5,865 nucleotides of DNA from Planctomycetota bacterium (lineage in GTDB: Bacteria > Planctomycetota > Phycisphaerae > WQYP01). Shown one piece after another: positions 5,731 to 5,865 of this stretch. The number at the start of each line of letters is the position of its first letter. Positions within the stretch are counted from its first letter, which is position 1. The stretch is from assembly GCA_021785155.1 (NCBI GenBank), contig JAJYGE010000134.1, forward strand, positions 1-5,865. The letters run 5' to 3'. Under the pieces are notes generated by a model. It saw only the letters and a program-made list of their open reading frames with translations, had not been told where the DNA came from and did no database searches. Position numbers and translations under genes: made by a program.

Positions 5731-5774
5731 TAGTGCCCTGTTCTACCCGTAATTACGGATGGAACAGGGCACTA
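5731..5774. repeat. Long perfect hairpin with nested palindrome
   Basis: TAGTGCCCTGTTC (5731-5743) and GAACAGGGCACTA (5762-5774) are perfect 13-bp inverted arms. Inside the 18-base loop, CCGT (5747-5750) and ACGG (5755-5758) pair again around AATT, giving a two-tier structure. A 13-bp perfect pair at such spacing is unlikely by chance. No U-run follows on either strand, so a simple intrinsic terminator is doubtful; a palindromic repeat element, a protein-binding palindrome or a processed RNA hairpin are alternatives. Its left arm and loop match 2061-2084 at 21 of 24 bases. A short perfect palindrome AAGGGCCCTT (5709-5718) lies just to the left. Confidence 0.65.
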
Positions 5775-5817
5775 GCCCTTAAACAAGCGAATACCCCGAC
5801 CGTAACCCGATAATTTT

Positions 5818-5837
5818 TGCGTATTTTTTTTTACGCA
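5818..5837. other. T-tract flanked by short inverted arms
   Basis: TGCGTA (5818-5823) and TACGCA (5832-5837) flank a run of T. The stem is only six bases and the T-run is in the loop rather than after it, so it does not look like a normal terminator. It may be a bent or slippage-prone tract near a promoter or simply chance. Confidence 0.2.
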
Positions 5838-5865
5838 GTCTCCCCATTGCGGTCCAGGGTTGGGC

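Larger units (their letters stand above)
5464..5865. other. Non-coding right edge with repeats, upstream of the glycosyltransferase
   Basis: No gene is recognisable in these 402 bases. Open frames on both strands (5506-5733 plus, 5426-5707 minus) lack domains and overlap the dispersed repeat. It should contain the promoter of the glycosyltransferase/EF-G2 transcript, but I cannot point to a convincing -35/-10 pair. It holds the second copy of the 69-bp repeat, a 13-bp hairpin, and near the end a T-tract flanked by short inverted arms. Confidence 0.55.

Noticed and set aside
1..5865. CRISPR array or toxin-antitoxin/defence module
   Set aside because: No regularly spaced repeats and no cas, nuclease or small paired genes were found; the lone RT fragment is group II intron type and not a retron or DRT with its partners.

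Overview
The window looks like a chromosomal segment from the Planctomycetota/Verrucomicrobiota (PVC) side of the bacterial tree. The best lineage clue is a 139-residue protein at 1416-1835 (minus) that carries the signature blocks of the TIGR04138 / Minf_1886 family, known essentially from those two phyla. An EF-G2-type translation factor, moderate GC and variable Shine-Dalgarno use fit but do not prove this. I cannot name a species.

All intact genes read on the minus strand, so transcription runs from right to left. From the right edge: a repeat-bearing non-coding stretch (5464-5865); a GT4-type glycosyltransferase (4267-5463); 26 bases later an EF-G paralogue (2174-4240), apparently in the same transcript; a 181-base gap with an inverted repeat; tRNA-Ala(TGC) (1920-1992); the TIGR04138 protein (1416-1835); and a small lipoprotein (869-1327). 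Left of that lies about 870 bases without an intact gene. It holds a reverse-transcriptase fragment of group II intron type (374-604), clipped on both sides so that both catalytic aspartate motifs are missing.

The intact genes do not form an obvious single pathway. The glycosyltransferase/EF-G pair is linked by spacing only. The EF-G copy has Tyr in place of the catalytic His of the G3 motif, as in the EF-G2/FusA2 branch. The glycosyltransferase lacks the Arg, the Lys and the first Glu of the usual GT4 donor-site motifs.

The least explained content is a set of small dispersed repeats in the non-coding parts. One is a 69-bp ungapped repeat (642-710 and 5626-5694, 56/69 identical) that keeps a 7+1+7 palindrome in both copies. 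A second is a 24-bp repeat (2061-2084 and 5733-5756, 21/24 identical), one copy of which forms a long hairpin. A third is an exact 15-bp direct repeat (327-341 and 869-883) that brackets the reverse-transcriptase relic and coincides with the lipoprotein stop codon. Together they suggest past insertion and decay of mobile DNA and possibly families of small palindromic elements. I see no CRISPR array, rRNA, intact transposase, or convincing new multi-gene system.
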